In this document: piece by piece, positions 34,580-43,054 of the stretch
Layout of the letters: the number at the start of each line of letters is the position of its first letter
Numbering within the stretch: position 1 is the stretch's first letter
From: Ignavibacteriota bacterium
GTDB lineage: Bacteria; Bacteroidota; Ignavibacteria; Ignavibacteriales; Melioribacteraceae
Assembly (NCBI GenBank): GCA_016713565.1
Contig: JADJOX010000001.1
Coordinates: forward strand, 248,001 to 312,000
Reading direction: 5' to 3'
Length of the DNA stretch: 64,000 nt
Program-made: the position numbers and the translations under genes
Notes under the pieces: model-generated
The model's input: the letters and a program-made list of their open reading frames with translations, nothing else
Told to the model about the DNA's origin: nothing
Databases searched by the model: none

Positions 34580-35224
34580 ATGGAAGAAACACAAATATTT
34601 AGTTTACCACGACTTAATGAACCGGCACCGGATTTTAATGCAAAAACAACTCACGGGATTATAAAACTATCAGATCTAAAAGGGAAATGGGTTGTACTTT
34701 TTTCACATCCAGCTGATTTTACTCCGGTTTGTACAACAGAATTTATAGCATTCGCTAAAAAAAATGAAGAGTTCAAAAAACTAAACACTCAAGTTATAGG
34801 TCTAAGTATTGATAGTATTTATTCCCATTTGGCTTGGGTAAAAAACATTAAAGATAATTTTGATATAGAAATACCATTTCCAATAATTGATGATTTAAGC
34901 ATGAAAGTTGCAAAGTCTTATGGTATGATACATCCGGGAGCTTCCGATACATCTGCCGTACGTGCCGTATTTATTATTGATGCTGAAGGAATTTTAAGAT
35001 CAATGATTTATTATCCATTGACAAACGGTAGAAGTATAGATGAAATTTTACGAATAGTCGAAGCTTTACAAACAAGTCAAAAATACGGAGTTGCAACTCC
35101 GGAAAATTGGAAACCGGGAGAAAAAGTAATTGTTCCGCCTCCATTGACACAAGAAGGACAGGCAAAACGAAAAGATGAAGGTTACGATTATACCGATTGG
35201 TATTTCAGCAAAAAATCTTTATAA
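34580..35224 (+). CDS. One-cysteine peroxiredoxin (Prx6/AhpC family)
   Basis: A 214-residue thiol peroxidase that reduces hydrogen peroxide and organic hydroperoxides. The peroxidatic cysteine is Cys51 in DFTPVCTTEF, the only cysteine in the chain, so there is no resolving cysteine. The long C-terminal extension with PGEKVIVPPPLTQEG and YDYTDWYF is typical of the Prx6-like group found in archaea and many anaerobes. I chose the ATG at 34580, with AGGGAG 7 bases upstream, over the ATG at 34559, which lies before that ribosome site. It is preceded by a putative PerR operator and followed by a terminator. Confidence 0.93.
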   Translation: MEETQIFSLPRLNEPAPDFNAKTTHGIIKLSDLKGKWVVLFSHPADFTPVCTTEFIAFAKKNEEFKKLNTQVIGLSIDSIYSHLAWVKNIKDNFDIEIPFPIIDDLSMKVAKSYGMIHPGASDTSAVRAVFIIDAEGILRSMIYYPLTNGRSIDEILRIVEALQTSQKYGVATPENWKPGEKVIVPPPLTQEGQAKRKDEGYDYTDWYFSKKSL

Positions 35225-35234
35225 ATATTTAATG

Positions 35235-35261
35235 CCGTATTTAACATACGGTAATTTTTTT
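35235..35261 (+). terminator. Terminator behind the peroxiredoxin gene
   Basis: CCGTAT (35235-35240) pairs with ATACGG (35246-35251), followed by TAA and seven T. It is a sister of the hairpin at 34446, with a changed loop but compensating stem bases. Confidence 0.8.
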
Positions 35262-35300
35262 AATAATAAATAATAATAATTATTATATAATATCAATTAT
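35262..35300. promoter_or_regulatory. Putative PerR operator/promoter of dps
   Basis: AATAATAAATAATAATAATTATTAT is an exact copy of the tract before the peroxiredoxin gene, then ATAATATCAATTATG. It lies 15-53 bases before the dps start codon, where repressor binding would block transcription. Confidence 0.6.
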
Positions 35301-35314
35301 GAGAGGTAAATAAA

Positions 35315-35752
35315 ATGGTAGAACTTACAAAACAACTCAATCAAAATTTGTCGGATGTACAAGTTTTGTACGTAAAACTTCACAATTATCATTGGAATAT
35401 AAAAGGACAGCTTTTTTTTGGAATTCATAAACAAACTGAAGAATATTATGAATATTTTGCCACGGTTTATGATGATATTGCCGAAAGAATTTTGCAGATT
35501 GGCGGCAAACCATTAGTTACAGTAAAAAGCTATTTGGAAACCGCAAAAATTTCTGAAGAAGGCAAAACTGAATTTTCAGCAAGTGAAGTACTTAATAGTT
35601 TGCTAGATGACTTTAATTATTTGCTGAAGGAATTTATAAAAACTTCACAATTAGCATCTGGTAAAAATGATATAGGCACTCAAATGATGGCGGACGAAAA
35701 AACTGCTTGGTTAGAAAAGGCAATTTGGATGCTGAATTCAAGTAAGGGTTAA
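35315..35752 (+). CDS. dps: Dps-family DNA-binding ferritin-like protein
   Basis: A 145-residue mini-ferritin that forms dodecamers, oxidises Fe(II) with peroxide and protects DNA. The inter-subunit ferroxidase ligands are in LHNYHWNIKG (His28 and His31 region), the helix EEYYEYFATVYDDIAERI holds the Asp/Glu ligands, and GGKPLVTVKSYL is the typical loop. There is a short N-terminus without the lysine-rich tail used for direct DNA binding. It is the third gene of the peroxide-stress block. Confidence 0.92.
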   Translation: MVELTKQLNQNLSDVQVLYVKLHNYHWNIKGQLFFGIHKQTEEYYEYFATVYDDIAERILQIGGKPLVTVKSYLETAKISEEGKTEFSASEVLNSLLDDFNYLLKEFIKTSQLASGKNDIGTQMMADEKTAWLEKAIWMLNSSKG

Positions 35753-35761
35753 TAATATTGC

Positions 35762-35793
35762 AGCAGATGTTTGAAAGTCATCAAACATCTGCT
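35762..35793. terminator. Bidirectional terminator between dps and mscS
   Basis: Perfect 13-bp arms AGCAGATGTTTGA (35762-35774) and TCAAACATCTGCT (35781-35793) with a 6-base loop, between two convergent genes. No perfect T-run follows, but the stem is strong. Confidence 0.8.
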
Positions 35794-35799
35794 AAATCT

Positions 35800-36606
35800 T
35801 TAATTTTGATTTAAATGTACTTCTCGTTGAGGATAAGGAACTTTTATTGCATGCTCTACAAACTTTTTCTTAACATCTTCAGTTACGCTGTAATAAACGT
35901 CCCAATAATCGGAAGTTTTACACCATGGGCGAACTTCAAAGTTAACGCTACTGTCCGCTAATTTACTAACAAGAATATCCGGTTTAGGTTCACCAATAAT
36001 TTTGGAATTTTTATATAATGCTTCGATTATAATTTTACGTATATTGTCAATATCTTCTTTATATCCAACACCAAATACTAAATCGACTCTTCTAATTTCT
36101 TTGCCGGAATAATTTACAATGTTATCAGCCGTCAGTTTTGCATTAGGAACAAAAATCTGTTTGTTATCGAGTGATAATAATGTTGTAACAAAAATGCCTA
36201 TTTCTTCAACAATACCTTGATTTCCTCCGCCTTCAATGTAATCTCCGACTTTAATTGGTCTGAATATAATTAACATAACTCCGGAAGCAAAATTGGAAAG
36301 TGAACCTTGCAAAGCTAAGCCTACTGCCAAACCTGCCGCACCAAGAACTGCAATAAAAGAAGTTGTCTCAACTCCTGCTTGACTTATAGCGGCGATTACA
36401 ACAAAAGTAATTAATGTAAATCGCACCAAAGATGTTAAAAACTTAACTAATGTAGGATCAGTATTCTTTTTGATAAGATGTTTACTGATATTAGCGGCAA
36501 TTAACTTTGCTAACCATAAACCAATAATCAGTATCAATACGGAACCTAAAATTTTTAGTCCGTAAATTGTAATATAATTCTGCAATGTTAATAAATAATT
36601 ATCCAT
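35800..36606 (-). CDS. Small-conductance mechanosensitive channel MscS, paralogue A
   Basis: A 268-residue MscS-type channel that opens under membrane tension to release solutes. Three N-terminal helices are followed by the pore helix GAAGLAVGLALQGSLSNFASG (near residues 90-110) with the Gly/Ala packing pattern, then the beta domain (GDYIEGGGNQGIVEEIGIFVT) and the C-terminal cytoplasmic vestibule. Length is close to E. coli MscS. A second copy of equal length is 3.1 kb away on the same strand. Confidence 0.93.
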   Translation of the reverse strand: MDNYLLTLQNYITIYGLKILGSVLILIIGLWLAKLIAANISKHLIKKNTDPTLVKFLTSLVRFTLITFVVIAAISQAGVETTSFIAVLGAAGLAVGLALQGSLSNFASGVMLIIFRPIKVGDYIEGGGNQGIVEEIGIFVTTLLSLDNKQIFVPNAKLTADNIVNYSGKEIRRVDLVFGVGYKEDIDNIRKIIIEALYKNSKIIGEPKPDILVSKLADSSVNFEVRPWCKTSDYWDVYYSVTEDVKKKFVEHAIKVPYPQREVHLNQN

Positions 36607-36741
36607 GGGGGAATTCCTTATATGTTTATTAATGAAAAGATTGTTTAAGTTAAAAATTAAGTTATTTAATTGTAAATTACAGAGTTAACATTAATATATA
36701 AAAATTATGATTTTTTAACACAATTAATTTTAAAAATCTTA

Positions 36742-37752
36742 TTAAAAAGGGAATTCTTCTTTTAAATCGATTTTTTCATTAATTTTCTCTGTTTTTGGCT
36801 TTTGTGCGGTTTGATGGATTGAATTGCCTTCAACGTAAATTGATTTATATGGTTTAGTAGGACACGCATGTTCGCATGCTCCGCATCCAATACATATTTC
36901 TTCTTTAAGAAACGGTGCCTTTAATTTAACCGTTTTATCAAAAATCATTTCGACTGCTTTAGTTGGACAATGTTCGGCACAAGCGCCGCAATCTGTTTTT
37001 TGAGAATATACAACACAGTTTTCCTTAACAAATTTAGCTTTCCCTAATTGAATTAATTGTTTTTTCTCTAAATTCTGAGGAATTATTGCGCCGGTTGGAC
37101 AAACTTCCGAACATATAACGCAGTCATAATTGCAATAACTCTTTAAATAATCCATTCGTGGCTGAAAAATTCCTAGCAAACCGTATTCTAAAAATGAAGG
37201 CTGTAAAACTTGTGTCGGGCAACTTGCAACACATAAACTGCAAGCGGTGCATTTATCAATGAAATTCTCTACTGAAATTGAGCCCGGTGGAGATATAGGA
37301 GTTTTTCTTATTACCGGAATTTTACTGTCTTTATAAACCTCTATTTTTTTTTGAGCTTTTAAAATTAAATTAGAGCCAAATATAAAAATTCCAATATTTA
37401 TTAAAAAATTCCTGCGTGACGAATTTCTACTTAGTTTGTTTATTTTTTTTGATTTTAAAGAATATCTCGGTACATAACTAATTCCGATTGACGGACAAAC
37501 ATCAAAGCAATTAAAACAACCTACGCATCTGGTGAAATCTACTTTTTGAGACTCGGATTCAATGCAGTTCGCTTTGCATACGGTTTCACAATCTCCGCAT
37601 GAAATACAATTTTGCTCAATAACGGCAATTTTATAAATAGAAAATTTTGATAAAATTCCTAGAAAAGTTCCAATCGGGCAAACCGGTATTTGATAATATT
37701 CTTCCAAAATTACTGTACGGATCAAGTAAAGAGATAAAAATAGAAATTCCAA
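36742..37752 (-). pseudogene. Polyferredoxin-type 4Fe-4S protein, C-terminal fragment of a disrupted gene
   Basis: About 330 residues with at least six cysteine clusters of 4Fe-4S type, such as CISCGDCETVC, CVGCFNCFDVC, CTACSLCVASC, CVICSEVC, CGACAEHC and CIGCGACEHAC. The frame has no ATG near its beginning; the only upstream start is a TTG at 37752 inside the frame of the neighbouring fragment. Together with the fragment at 37631-38128 it corresponds to one NapH/NapG-like membrane ferredoxin. The piece preserved here begins just at VCPIGTFLG, the second conserved cysteine stretch of that family. It was probably intended to accept electrons next to the DUF362 protein. Confidence 0.65.
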
Positions 37753-38128
37753 ATAAAAAGGAAAATATTGTAATAATTAAAAATGCATATCTGGTTTTTT
37801 CAAAAGAAATTGAAAATTTATTTTTGATTCGTTTTTTTCTATCTCTTAAATAAATTATTATATCTTGCAAAATACCAAGAGGACAAACAACAGAGCAGTA
37901 AACTCTTCCCAAAAATAAAGTAAGAATTATTATGATGAAAAATCCAAATACTGTAAATGAAAATGTCGCGAGAAAATCTTTAAGTGAAGGAATAAATTGC
38001 AAGAAAATGGGATATTTAGCAAAAGCTGACTGAATTGAAAATGATAAGTCGAAAAATAAAATCAGAAATGAAATAAAAAATATTAACGAAATTATTACTC
38101 TGATCTTTTTGAGGATTTGAAGATTCAT
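37631..38128 (-). pseudogene. NapH-like membrane 4Fe-4S protein, N-terminal fragment
   Basis: 165 residues with a start-proximal membrane helix (residues 10-30), a second near 50-70, and the motif GRVYCSVVCPLGILQD near residue 80, which is the first cysteine pair of the NapH family. A third helix follows near residue 120. After DPYSNFGRILSN the frame runs into unrelated residues and stops. The other frame continues at VCPIGTF, so the second GRxYCxxxCP stretch and the helices before it are missing. This is best explained by an out-of-frame internal deletion, or an assembly error. Its ATG is 1 base behind the DUF362 gene. Confidence 0.65.
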
Positions 38129-38129
38129 A

Positions 38130-39053
38130 TCAAAGTATAATTCTGTTTATTTTTAGCTTTGACAAATCCATTGTTCCAATTTTCATATCATTAGCAATTT
38201 TTATGTAACCAATTTCACTTGGTTCTTTTCCAAATAATTTAGCCGCAGCTGAATCAGCCGCAACAATATCCGTAGATATTATTTGAGATTTTAAAGTTAA
38301 TACGTCTTCATTGGAAACACCTCGGGGACCATTTCTTTTCATCACAAAATATGCGTCAACAATATTCAAATCGGGTTTTCTGTAACTCGCGTAGTCCGCA
38401 ATGCATTGGTGCAAATCGTTTCTATGCCAAAAACCCCTATCCCAAACGTTCCCCATTAAATTTTTCATAGAAATTGTTAGCTCCGCACTTGAATGATTTT
38501 TTAAGATTGGTACATTTATAAAAACGTCAGAATCCAAAATAAGTTCGTGTTCTGTTGTAGAAGTTAAATTTTTACCGGATTTTAAATCAACTTTTTGATA
38601 ATAACTTTCACTGTTGCCGGTAACAACTTTGGCTCCCGCATCTTTTGCGGCTTTTTCAATACCACTGTTAGAATAACATTTATTCCAATTGTCACAAGTA
38701 TGATCAAAAACATAAACATCTTTTGCACCCGCGTCAAAACATCGCTTAACAATTTGAGAAATTAATTTTGGATTTGTATTAGCACCTCTTTCTGGAATAG
38801 TATCCCAGCCGATATTTGGTTTTATAACAACTTTTTGATTTTTTTTAACAAACTTATTCATTCCGCCTAAAGATTTAATTGCCTCATCAAACATTGCGTC
38901 AGGCTCACCTCCTTTGATGGCAACTAAATCAAATAATTCGGAATTAGGACTTTTACTTTTCGCGAAAACATTTAATTTGTCACCAAATGAAAAATATGTG
39001 CAAGCAGCAATTCCCGCATAGGAACTTTTTCTAAAAAATTCTCTCCTATTCAT
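38130..39053 (-). CDS. DUF362-domain protein with Tat signal
   Basis: A 307-residue exported protein. The N-terminus MNRREFFRKSSYAGIAACTY is a twin-arginine signal, so it is moved folded, probably with a bound cofactor. The body is the DUF362 fold, with KPNIGWDTIPERGANTNP and the PILKNHSSAELTISMKNLMG segment; no ferredoxin cysteines are present in it. The ATG at 39053 has GGAG upstream and is preferred over the TTG at 39065. It overlaps closely with the 4Fe-4S gene behind it, and DUF362 proteins are often paired with ferredoxin domains. The reaction is unknown. Confidence 0.85.
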   Translation of the reverse strand: MNRREFFRKSSYAGIAACTYFSFGDKLNVFAKSKSPNSELFDLVAIKGGEPDAMFDEAIKSLGGMNKFVKKNQKVVIKPNIGWDTIPERGANTNPKLISQIVKRCFDAGAKDVYVFDHTCDNWNKCYSNSGIEKAAKDAGAKVVTGNSESYYQKVDLKSGKNLTSTTEHELILDSDVFINVPILKNHSSAELTISMKNLMGNVWDRGFWHRNDLHQCIADYASYRKPDLNIVDAYFVMKRNGPRGVSNEDVLTLKSQIISTDIVAADSAAAKLFGKEPSEIGYIKIANDMKIGTMDLSKLKINRIIL

Positions 39054-39154
39054 AAATTTCTCCAATGTTTAAAATTGAGACAATGCTATCTCTTTTATTT
39101 TACGAAAAATATAAATATATTATAATTAGTTCAAGAAAAACAATAGGTATTATT

Positions 39155-39655
39155 ATGGAAGCAGTTTTAGGTAAACTCGGTGGTAAAGAAATCGTAAAAA
39201 ATTCAGCATTCGATGTATTTGCCGTTGCATTTGTTTATTTTGTCCCGGCACTTTCACATTTAACTTCGTTGCCTATTTATTTAATTGAACCGATGCGTTT
39301 GATGTTAATATTGGCAATTGCGCATACATCAAAGAGGAATGCGTATATTGTTGCGGCAACGTTACCTATTTTTTCTTTTGTCGTTTCGGCACATCCTTAT
39401 CTGATAAAAACATTTTTAATTACAGGTGAATTATTATTGAATGTTTGGCTGTATTTTTTCTTTGTCGAAAAATTCAAAAATAAATTTTCCTCGATGATCT
39501 TAAGCGTCGGATTGAGCAAAATGGCTTATTATGCGGTTAAATTTGGATTGCTAAGCTTGCTGATTATTGATGGAAGTTTAATTTCAACACCAATTTACAT
39601 TCAAATTATAACAACCGTTTTGTTTAGCGGATATATTTTTATGATGAAAAAATAA
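39155..39655 (+). CDS. Hypothetical integral membrane protein
   Basis: A 166-residue protein with about five hydrophobic helices and few charges. I chose the ATG at 39155 (MEAVLGKLGGKEIVKNSAFD) because it has an AGG nearby, and the first 30 residues of a longer frame from 39065 look like read-through. Compact size and helix pattern are reminiscent of small ECF-type substrate-binding subunits, but no family motif lets me say so. It is divergent from DUF362 and convergent with the second mscS gene. Confidence 0.65.
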   Translation: MEAVLGKLGGKEIVKNSAFDVFAVAFVYFVPALSHLTSLPIYLIEPMRLMLILAIAHTSKRNAYIVAATLPIFSFVVSAHPYLIKTFLITGELLLNVWLYFFFVEKFKNKFSSMILSVGLSKMAYYAVKFGLLSLLIIDGSLISTPIYIQIITTVLFSGYIFMMKK

Positions 39656-39720
39656 TACACTTAAAAATGTATTAATAATAATTTAATGTCATCACAAAAT
39701 TAATTATTAAAACAAAATTT

Positions 39721-40527
39721 TTAATTGTTATATAAGTGAATATCCCTTTGCGGAAAAGGAATTTCAATTCCATTTGCATCAAATTTTAATTTTATTGTTT
39801 CAGTAACTTCGGAAATAACAGTCCAATAATCTTCAGTTTTACACCATGGTCTTACCGAAATATTGACACTGCTATCCGCCAATGCTCTAACAAAAATATC
39901 CGGAGCCGGTTCTTTTAATACTTTCGAATTATTATCTAAAACTTCTTTAATAATATTTTTTGCTTTTTCAATATTGGATTTATAACCAATTCCAAAGATC
40001 ATATCCACTCTTCTGGTTTCATTAAAAGTGAAATTAGTAATATTATCCGAAGTTAATTTTGAATTTGGAATAAATAATAATTTGTTATCTATTGAAGTTA
40101 ATTTAGTAACGAAAATTCCAATTTCCTTAACAACACCTTCACCGCCGCCGCCTTGAATATAATCGCCGACTTTAATAGGACGAAAAATAATTAGCATTAT
40201 TCCTGAAGCTAAATTTGAAAGAGAACCTTGCAGCGCTAAACCAATAGCCAGACCCGCAGCTCCAAGTACGGCAACCAAAGATGTTGTTTCAACGCCTAAT
40301 TTATTAACCGCGGCAATAACAACAATAATTATTAAAACAATTCTTACCAATGAAGTAAAGAATTTTACCAAAGTGAGATCAACATTTGACCTTAAAATAA
40401 ATTTATTGAATATTTTTGAAATTAATTTTGCTAACCAGAGTCCAATTACTAAAATTAAAATCGCGCTTAATACATTAAAACCATAATCAACAACATAGTT
40501 TTCGAGAATAGTTAAAATATGTTTCAT
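39721..40527 (-). CDS. Small-conductance mechanosensitive channel MscS, paralogue B
   Basis: 268 residues, the same length and layout as the channel at 35800-36606. Long blocks are shared, for example GAAGLAIGLALQGSLSN in the pore helix and IMLIIFRPIKVGDYI after it. The C-terminal vestibule has DSSVNISVRPWCKTEDYW versus DSSVNFEVRPWCKTSDYW. This looks like an ancestral duplication, although other genes now lie between the copies. Confidence 0.93.
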   Translation of the reverse strand: MKHILTILENYVVDYGFNVLSAILILVIGLWLAKLISKIFNKFILRSNVDLTLVKFFTSLVRIVLIIIVVIAAVNKLGVETTSLVAVLGAAGLAIGLALQGSLSNLASGIMLIIFRPIKVGDYIQGGGGEGVVKEIGIFVTKLTSIDNKLLFIPNSKLTSDNITNFTFNETRRVDMIFGIGYKSNIEKAKNIIKEVLDNNSKVLKEPAPDIFVRALADSSVNISVRPWCKTEDYWTVISEVTETIKLKFDANGIEIPFPQRDIHLYNN

Positions 40528-40594
40528 AATTATTTAATTTGATTATTGAATAATTCAAAGATAGTAAACGATATTAATAATTGTAAGGTAAGAA

Positions 40595-41611
40595 TTAAGA
40601 GAATATTCCGGAAATTTTTTCACCGCAATTCTTACATTTTCCATTTTGCATATTTATTCCCAAAACTTCGTGCCAATCGCGTTTAATAATAGGTTCTTTG
40701 CATTTTGGGCAGTATGTGGTTTGTCCTTCTGTATTATGTACGTTGCCAACGTAACAATAATTTATTCCTTCAGCGCTTGCAATTTTTCTTGCTTTATCCA
40801 AAGTTGAAAAAGGAGTTTTTGATTTATTCCTCATTTTAAAATCGGGATGAAATGCGGTAAAATGTAGAGGAACATCAACACCCAAATTTTTAACTATCCA
40901 ACTGCATAAATTTTTAATTTCTTCATCGGAATCATTTTCATTTGGAATTAATAGAGTTGTAATTTCAAGCCAGATATTTGTGTCATGCTTTATCCAAAGA
41001 AGAGTTTCCAAAATATCATTTAAATGAGAAAAAGTTAATTTATGATAAAATGTTTCAGAAAATGACTTTAGATCGACGTTTGCCGCGTCAATAAATTGAT
41101 ATACTTCCTTTCTGGCTTCTTTATCTATGTAACCCGCTGTAACCATTACGGATTTTATATTTTCTTCGCGAGCAATTTTTGAAATATCGATAACGTATTC
41201 TCCGAAAATAGTCGGATCATTATATGTAAAAGCAATTGACGGAGTTTTATATTTTTTTGCAATCTCTATAATCTGTTCGGGTGTTGCAACAAGCGAATTT
41301 ATATCATCTAATTTTGATTTGCTGATTGTCCAGTTTTGACAAAACTTGCAGCCCAAATTACATCCAGCGGTTCCAAAACTTAATATTTGTGTTCCCGGTA
41401 AAAAATGTGAAAGCGGTTTTTTCTCAATAGGATCAACGCCAAAACCTGAAGGTCTTCCATAACCAATAGAATAAAGCTTATTATCTATATTTTCCCTAAT
41501 ATAGCAAAATCCTTTTTGTCCATTAGCAATTGTACAATAGCGCGGACACAATGTACAAAGAATTTTCCCGTTTCTTTGAAGTTCCCACCATTTTGCTAAT
41601 TTGTATTCCAT
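40595..41611 (-). CDS. amrS: AmrS-type radical SAM protein (AmmeMemoRadiSam family)
   Basis: A 338-residue radical SAM enzyme. The cluster motif CNLGCKFCQNW lies near residue 84, after an N-terminal cysteine region (CTLCPRYC, GFCYIR). The core runs on with FTYNDPTIFGEYVID and VDLKSFSETFYHKL. The C-terminus holds a zinc-ribbon-like pair (CPKCKEP and CKNCGEK). The sequence type is that of the AmrS member of the AmmeMemoRadiSam group, related to pyruvate formate-lyase activase. Its usual partners, AMMECR1 and Memo, are not in the window. It is 15 bases behind pyk and may share its transcript. Confidence 0.85.
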   Translation of the reverse strand: MEYKLAKWWELQRNGKILCTLCPRYCTIANGQKGFCYIRENIDNKLYSIGYGRPSGFGVDPIEKKPLSHFLPGTQILSFGTAGCNLGCKFCQNWTISKSKLDDINSLVATPEQIIEIAKKYKTPSIAFTYNDPTIFGEYVIDISKIAREENIKSVMVTAGYIDKEARKEVYQFIDAANVDLKSFSETFYHKLTFSHLNDILETLLWIKHDTNIWLEITTLLIPNENDSDEEIKNLCSWIVKNLGVDVPLHFTAFHPDFKMRNKSKTPFSTLDKARKIASAEGINYCYVGNVHNTEGQTTYCPKCKEPIIKRDWHEVLGINMQNGKCKNCGEKISGIFS

Positions 41612-41626
41612 TTTACTTTCTTAAAA

Positions 41627-43054
41627 TTATGCATAAGAAATTTGTATCCAGTTTGTTCTAGTATTATCGGTAATTGGAGCACCGGCAGTAAAAAGAATCA
41701 AATCGCCTTCTTTGCAATAATTGTTTTTCTTTAAGTGATTTTTTGCCGCTTCTAAATATTTTTCCTTATCATAAAGATCTTCCAAGTAAAACGGTGTAAT
41801 CCCTCTGTATAAGTTTAAAATATTTAAAGTTTCAAATGAATCGGAAAAAGCAAAAATTGGCGCCATTGGTCTGAACTTTGCCATTGTTCTTGCTTTTCTT
41901 CCAAAATGAGTAAAGACAACTATAGCCGCAACATTTACTTGATTCGCAATTTCGGCAAAACTTTTACCTGTTGCGTCAAAAATATTATCCACTTGATTTG
42001 AAGGAATTTCATATTTCACTTTTGTTTGAAATTGAATTTGAGGTTCTGTACAAGAAAGTATGCTTTTCATTGTTTTGATGGTGGTTAAAGGATATTTTCC
42101 CGCGGCAGTTTCACCGCTTAACATTACAACTTCGGTTCCGTCTAAAACAGCATTCGCAACGTCGGAAGCTTCCGCGCGCGTCGGAATTGGATTATTCATC
42201 ATTGATTCCAACATTTGTGTAGCCGTTATTACAAGTTTGCCAACCGAGTTGCATCTTTGTATAATATTTTTTTGAATTATTGGAACTAATTGTGGAGCTA
42301 ATTCAACACCAAGATCGCCGCGTGCAATCATTATTCCATCGGCGACTTTTAATATTTCTTCAAAATTATCAACTGCCTCCGGCTTTTCAATTTTTGCAAT
42401 TATTGGTTTGTCATATCCTTTATCTTTCATCCATTTTTTTAATTCAATAATATCATTCTGGTGACGAACAAAAGATAAAGCCACATAATCTACTCTTTCT
42501 TTAAAAGCAAATTCCATATTTTCTTTATCACGTTCAGTTACAGAAGGTTCGCTAAGTGTCATTCCTGGAAAATTCATTCCCTTTTTTGGTTTTAAAATTC
42601 CGCCTACAATAATTTTGCAAATTAGAGATTTTTCTTTTAATTCAATTACTTCAAGCCGAATTAATCCGTCGTCAATTAAAATTGATTCTCCTATTTTTGC
42701 ATCAATTACTAAAGACTTGTAAGATGTTGAAATTATTTTTTCGTTACCCATAATTTCTTCAGTAGTAATTTCAATTATTCCACCGCCGATTAAAGTAATA
42801 AAATCTTTTTCTAATTTTCCGACTCTAATTTTTGGACCTTGAAGATCTTGCACAATTGTGATTGGCAATTTTTTCTTCTCACAGACATTATAAATTCGTT
42901 TAAAAAGTTTGGTAAAATATTCTTTGTCGCCATGAGAAAAATTTAATCTAAAAGCGTTAACACCTTCATCAACTAGCGATAATAAATTTTCTTCGGAATC
43001 GGAAGAAGGTCCAATCGTTGCAAGTATTTTAGTTTTTACAATATTTTGATTCAC
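41627..43054 (-). CDS. pyk: Pyruvate kinase
   Basis: A 475-residue glycolytic enzyme that makes ATP and pyruvate from phosphoenolpyruvate and ADP. The N-terminus KTKILATIGPSS is diagnostic, and the active-site region has IIAKIEKPEAVDNFEEIL, the signature ADGIMIARGDLGVE, ITATQMLESM and RAEASDVANAVLDGTE. The start is GTG, with AAAGG 6 bases upstream, and overlaps the stop of the upstream protease gene (GTGA), so translation is coupled. No extra C-terminal domain is present. Confidence 0.95.
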   Translation of the reverse strand: MNQNIVKTKILATIGPSSDSEENLLSLVDEGVNAFRLNFSHGDKEYFTKLFKRIYNVCEKKKLPITIVQDLQGPKIRVGKLEKDFITLIGGGIIEITTEEIMGNEKIISTSYKSLVIDAKIGESILIDDGLIRLEVIELKEKSLICKIIVGGILKPKKGMNFPGMTLSEPSVTERDKENMEFAFKERVDYVALSFVRHQNDIIELKKWMKDKGYDKPIIAKIEKPEAVDNFEEILKVADGIMIARGDLGVELAPQLVPIIQKNIIQRCNSVGKLVITATQMLESMMNNPIPTRAEASDVANAVLDGTEVVMLSGETAAGKYPLTTIKTMKSILSCTEPQIQFQTKVKYEIPSNQVDNIFDATGKSFAEIANQVNVAAIVVFTHFGRKARTMAKFRPMAPIFAFSDSFETLNILNLYRGITPFYLEDLYDKEKYLEAAKNHLKKNNYCKEGDLILFTAGAPITDNTRTNWIQISYA

